Below are positions 4,868 through 6,634 of a stretch of 6,634 bases of DNA, piece by piece. The stretch is from contig JANXVV010000220.1 in assembly GCA_025351525.1 (NCBI GenBank), positions 1-6,634 of the forward strand. The letters run 5' to 3'. The notes below the pieces were generated by a model, which saw only the letters and a list, made by a program, of their open reading frames with translations, had not been told where the DNA came from and did not search any database. Numbering within the stretch: the first letter of the stretch is position 1; each line of letters starts with the position of its first letter. Made by a program: the position numbers and the translations under genes. The DNA comes from Humisphaera sp. (GTDB lineage: Bacteria; Planctomycetota; Phycisphaerae; Tepidisphaerales; Tepidisphaeraceae).

Positions 4868-6566
4868 CCGGCGGAACATCGCGTGGGTGCTTGGATTGGT
4901 CGCGATTTTTTTTGCGGCGGTTGCGCCGACGTTGAGCTGGCCTCAGTTTTCCGGCGACAGTGAGGATCTGGTCGTGCAAGCCGTGCTGGAGATGCGCAAC
5001 GGCGGGCCCAAGTGGGTGCCGAATCTGAACGGTAACCCGCGGATTCGCAAGCCCCCGCTGGCGACGTGGATTTCCGCCGCCGCAGTTTCGTCTCACACCG
5101 TTCACGATCTTTCCAGCACGATCCCCGCGATTCGCGAGTCGGCGTATCGGCATCTCGCGTGGGAAGTTCGCTGGCCCGCGCTGGTGGCCGCGTGCCTGAT
5201 GCTGCTGACCATCGCGTGGACGGCGAACCTGATCGGCGGGCCGGCACATGTCATTCCATCCTTCATCATCTGCGGCTCGTCACTGCTCTTTCTCCGCTTC
5301 GTGAGAGCGGCGACGACGGATGTCTATCTGGCACTCTGGGTGACAGTCGCCAACGCCTTCTTCACCGCCGCGATCTTACGGAACCGGCGATGGCTCGGAT
5401 GTATCGGCGGGGGAATCGCAGTGGGCCTGGCGATGATGAGCAAAGGGCCGGCAGTGCTGGTGGAATCCGTGTTGCCGTTTGCGGTCTATCTCCTCTTCAG
5501 GTGGCATGGGCGTCCCGCCCGCGCAATTTCCGATGGAAAACACCGGCAAGACGCCCATGCCACCTCCTGGACCCTTCCGATTTCACTCGGTGTTTTTCTG
5601 ATGCTGCTCGTCTCGCTGGCTTGGCCGCTCAGCGTGATGCTGCTCATCCCCGGAAGCTGGAACACCTGGATCATGGATATCCTGGGGAAACGCACCGACC
5701 GCGTGTCGCGCGATCCGTGGTTCGCCTACTGGGCGCTGCTGCCCAACATGTTTCCCTGGCTGCCGTTGTTCATCGCGGGAATTTACATCGCGTGTCGGAA
5801 ATTACGCCGATCCAAAAGAATCGCCCTCGCGATTTTTCTAGTCGGTGTGCCGTTGATCGTTCTCAGTTTTCTGCACGATCGTAAAGAGCGTTACCTGCTT
5901 CCGATGATCGGCCCCGCCGCCATTCTCACCGCCCATGCGGCGGTTCGTCTCAAGCGCGTCTATCCCCTGCGCGAAACAGCGGCGAAAATCGTTTGGTGGA
6001 TTCACTGGGGATCGCTCATCGTACTCGCCATCGGGCTTCCGCTGGCCGGTTGGCTGAAGCTAAAGCGGCTGGACGGCGGGCCGTGGTATTCCCCAACCCT
6101 GTTCGCCGGGGCATTGATCGGCGGCATGGCGATTCTAGCCGTGGGGATGCTGTTTCAACGCTACCGGCGCGACAGCTTCATCCTGACTGGCGGCACCCTC
6201 ATGCTGCTCGTCAGCGCACTTTTGCTCCATGGGTTGACCGCCAGTCCCGAGGGTCTCAGCGAAATGAAGCCCATCGCCGACCGTCTTCACGCGGATTTTC
6301 CCGATGGCAGGATCGTCTACTACGATCCCCCGCCGCGCGTAAAACCGGTCACGCTCGATTTGGATATCTATCTCAATCGCATCGTCCCGGTCACCTCGGA
6401 ATTGCCTCCCTCGGCGGTTTACGAAGGCGTCTCGGCCATCGTGGTGCTGCGAAAAGAAGGGGATCGCGTACCGGTATTTGAAGGTTGGAAAACCAAGTTT
6501 GACCTGATGAGTCGTAAGCATCATTGGTATGTATTGGGACGGGATGCAGAGGGGGTACAGCACTGA
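4854..6566 (+). CDS. ArnT/PMT-like (GT39-type) membrane glycosyltransferase B
   Basis: A 570-residue multi-pass membrane protein, a divergent relative of the preceding gene. The TTG start has GAGG six bases upstream and gives a basic N-terminus (IRHDRRN) before the first membrane segment (about 9-27). An open frame back to an ATG at 4698 would translate the repeat and overlap the previous gene by 170 bases, so it is not preferred. Family marks are GDSEDL at 34-39 (candidate acids Asp35, Glu37), IRKPPLATW at 64-72, TTDVYLALW at 154-162, MMSKGPAVL at 194-202, FPWLPLF at 300-306 and KERYLLPMIGP at 344-354. About twelve membrane segments are followed by a soluble tail (about 462-570). Residues 216-238 are a translated palindromic repeat in a loop between two membrane segments. 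The role is presumably sugar transfer from a polyprenyl-phosphate donor; substrates are unknown. It may act with glycosyltransferase A on the same glycan. Confidence 0.87.
   Translation: MIRHDRRNIAWVLGLVAIFFAAVAPTLSWPQFSGDSEDLVVQAVLEMRNGGPKWVPNLNGNPRIRKPPLATWISAAAVSSHTVHDLSSTIPAIRESAYRHLAWEVRWPALVAACLMLLTIAWTANLIGGPAHVIPSFIICGSSLLFLRFVRAATTDVYLALWVTVANAFFTAAILRNRRWLGCIGGGIAVGLAMMSKGPAVLVESVLPFAVYLLFRWHGRPARAISDGKHRQDAHATSWTLPISLGVFLMLLVSLAWPLSVMLLIPGSWNTWIMDILGKRTDRVSRDPWFAYWALLPNMFPWLPLFIAGIYIACRKLRRSKRIALAIFLVGVPLIVLSFLHDRKERYLLPMIGPAAILTAHAAVRLKRVYPLRETAAKIVWWIHWGSLIVLAIGLPLAGWLKLKRLDGGPWYSPTLFAGALIGGMAILAVGMLFQRYRRDSFILTGGTLMLLVSALLLHGLTASPEGLSEMKPIADRLHADFPDGRIVYYDPPPRVKPVTLDLDIYLNRIVPVTSELPPSAVYEGVSAIVVLRKEGDRVPVFEGWKTKFDLMSRKHHWYVLGRDAEGVQH
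5499..5565. repeat. Palindromic repeat inside glycosyltransferase B (copy 2)
   Basis: Inverted arms of 21 bases lie at 5499-5519 and 5545-5565 with two mismatches; the outer 16 bases are perfect. The left arm contains GGGCG-TCC-CGCCC (5508-5520). The middle has a small TTTCC/GGAAA stem. The outer arm sequence GTGGCATGGGCGTC is shared with the copy at 4772, so both belong to one family. It is read in frame as RWHGRPAR...DAHAT with no stop. The T-runs flanking the arms are weaker than in copy 1, so it is less terminator-like. Confidence 0.88.
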
Positions 6567-6578
6567 TTATTTAGCCGT

Positions 6579-6634
6579 CTCGCTTGCGAGGCGCGTCTGA
6601 CGGAACAACGGTTCAGCCGCGCCTCGCAAGCGAG
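6579..6634. repeat. Nested palindromic repeat (CTCGC-TT-GCGAG arms), cut by window end
   Basis: Perfect 17-bp inverted arms lie at 6579-6595 and 6618-6634; the right arm ends on the last base, so the element may continue. Each arm is itself a palindrome (CTCGC TT GCGAG at 6579-6590 and its partner at 6623-6634). The middle can form a small GAAC-AACG-GTTC hairpin (6603-6614). It starts 12 bases past the stop of glycosyltransferase B and may mark the end of the operon, but no T-run is present, so it is not called a terminator. Confidence 0.8.

Noticed and set aside
4864..4935. ATG at 4864 overlapping the TGA of glycosyltransferase A (ATGA), as the start of glycosyltransferase B
   Set aside because: This ATG is in another frame and reaches a stop at 4933 after 23 codons. 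A -1 slip at the eight-T run (4906-4913) could in principle join it to the main frame. However, the main frame already codes for a convincing membrane segment upstream of the T run, which the alternative frame does not.
1..6634. CRISPR array, tRNA, rRNA or insertion sequence with transposase
   Set aside because: There are no regularly spaced direct repeats, no tRNA-like cloverleaf or rRNA sequence that I could recognise, and no transposase or integrase gene. The repeats seen are short inverted elements without their own genes.

Overview
The window looks like a stretch of chromosome from a moderately GC-rich bacterium, most likely a planctomycete (perhaps class Phycisphaerae). This is inferred from the cytoplasmic TPR protein, the weak use of Shine-Dalgarno sites, and GC-rich palindromic repeats that translate into low-complexity peptides such as AWASRPC and DAHAT. 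I know such peptides from memory in planctomycete and verrucomicrobial proteomes, so the taxonomy is a judgement and not a measurement.

Layout: a palindromic repeat with terminator-like arms (1-52) lies downstream of a complete peptide deformylase gene on the minus strand (99-650). A 159-bp divergent intergenic region carries possible overlapping promoters. It leads into a 473-residue TPR-repeat protein on the plus strand (810-2231). A 48-bp inverted repeat pair with an 84-bp spacer (2236-2415) then separates this gene from a probable three-gene operon. The operon has a membrane-anchored protein-tyrosine/dual-specificity-type phosphatase (preferred start 2442) and two tandem, divergent multi-pass GT39/ArnT-PMT-like glycosyltransferases (3041-4867 and 4854-6566). 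Consecutive genes overlap by 4 and about 14 bases. The window ends in another palindromic repeat (from 6579), cut by the window edge.

The glycosyltransferases probably move a sugar from a polyprenyl-phosphate donor to a lipid or protein acceptor on the outer face of the cytoplasmic membrane. The phosphatase is co-transcribed and tethered to the same membrane. Its substrate is unknown; a role in phospho-lipid, phospho-sugar or phosphoprotein turnover linked to the transferases is inference.

The most unusual aspect is the repeat content. Five palindromic elements with at least four different core sequences share one plan: two short self-complementary arms set as an inverted pair around a small internal stem or spacer. 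Two copies of one family lie inside coding sequence. One adds a tail to the first glycosyltransferase, and the other is an in-frame insert of about 23 residues in a loop of the second. A third element sits over the possible 5' end of the phosphatase gene. Two elements have a T-run just inside each arm, so each looks like a back-to-back pair of intrinsic terminators.
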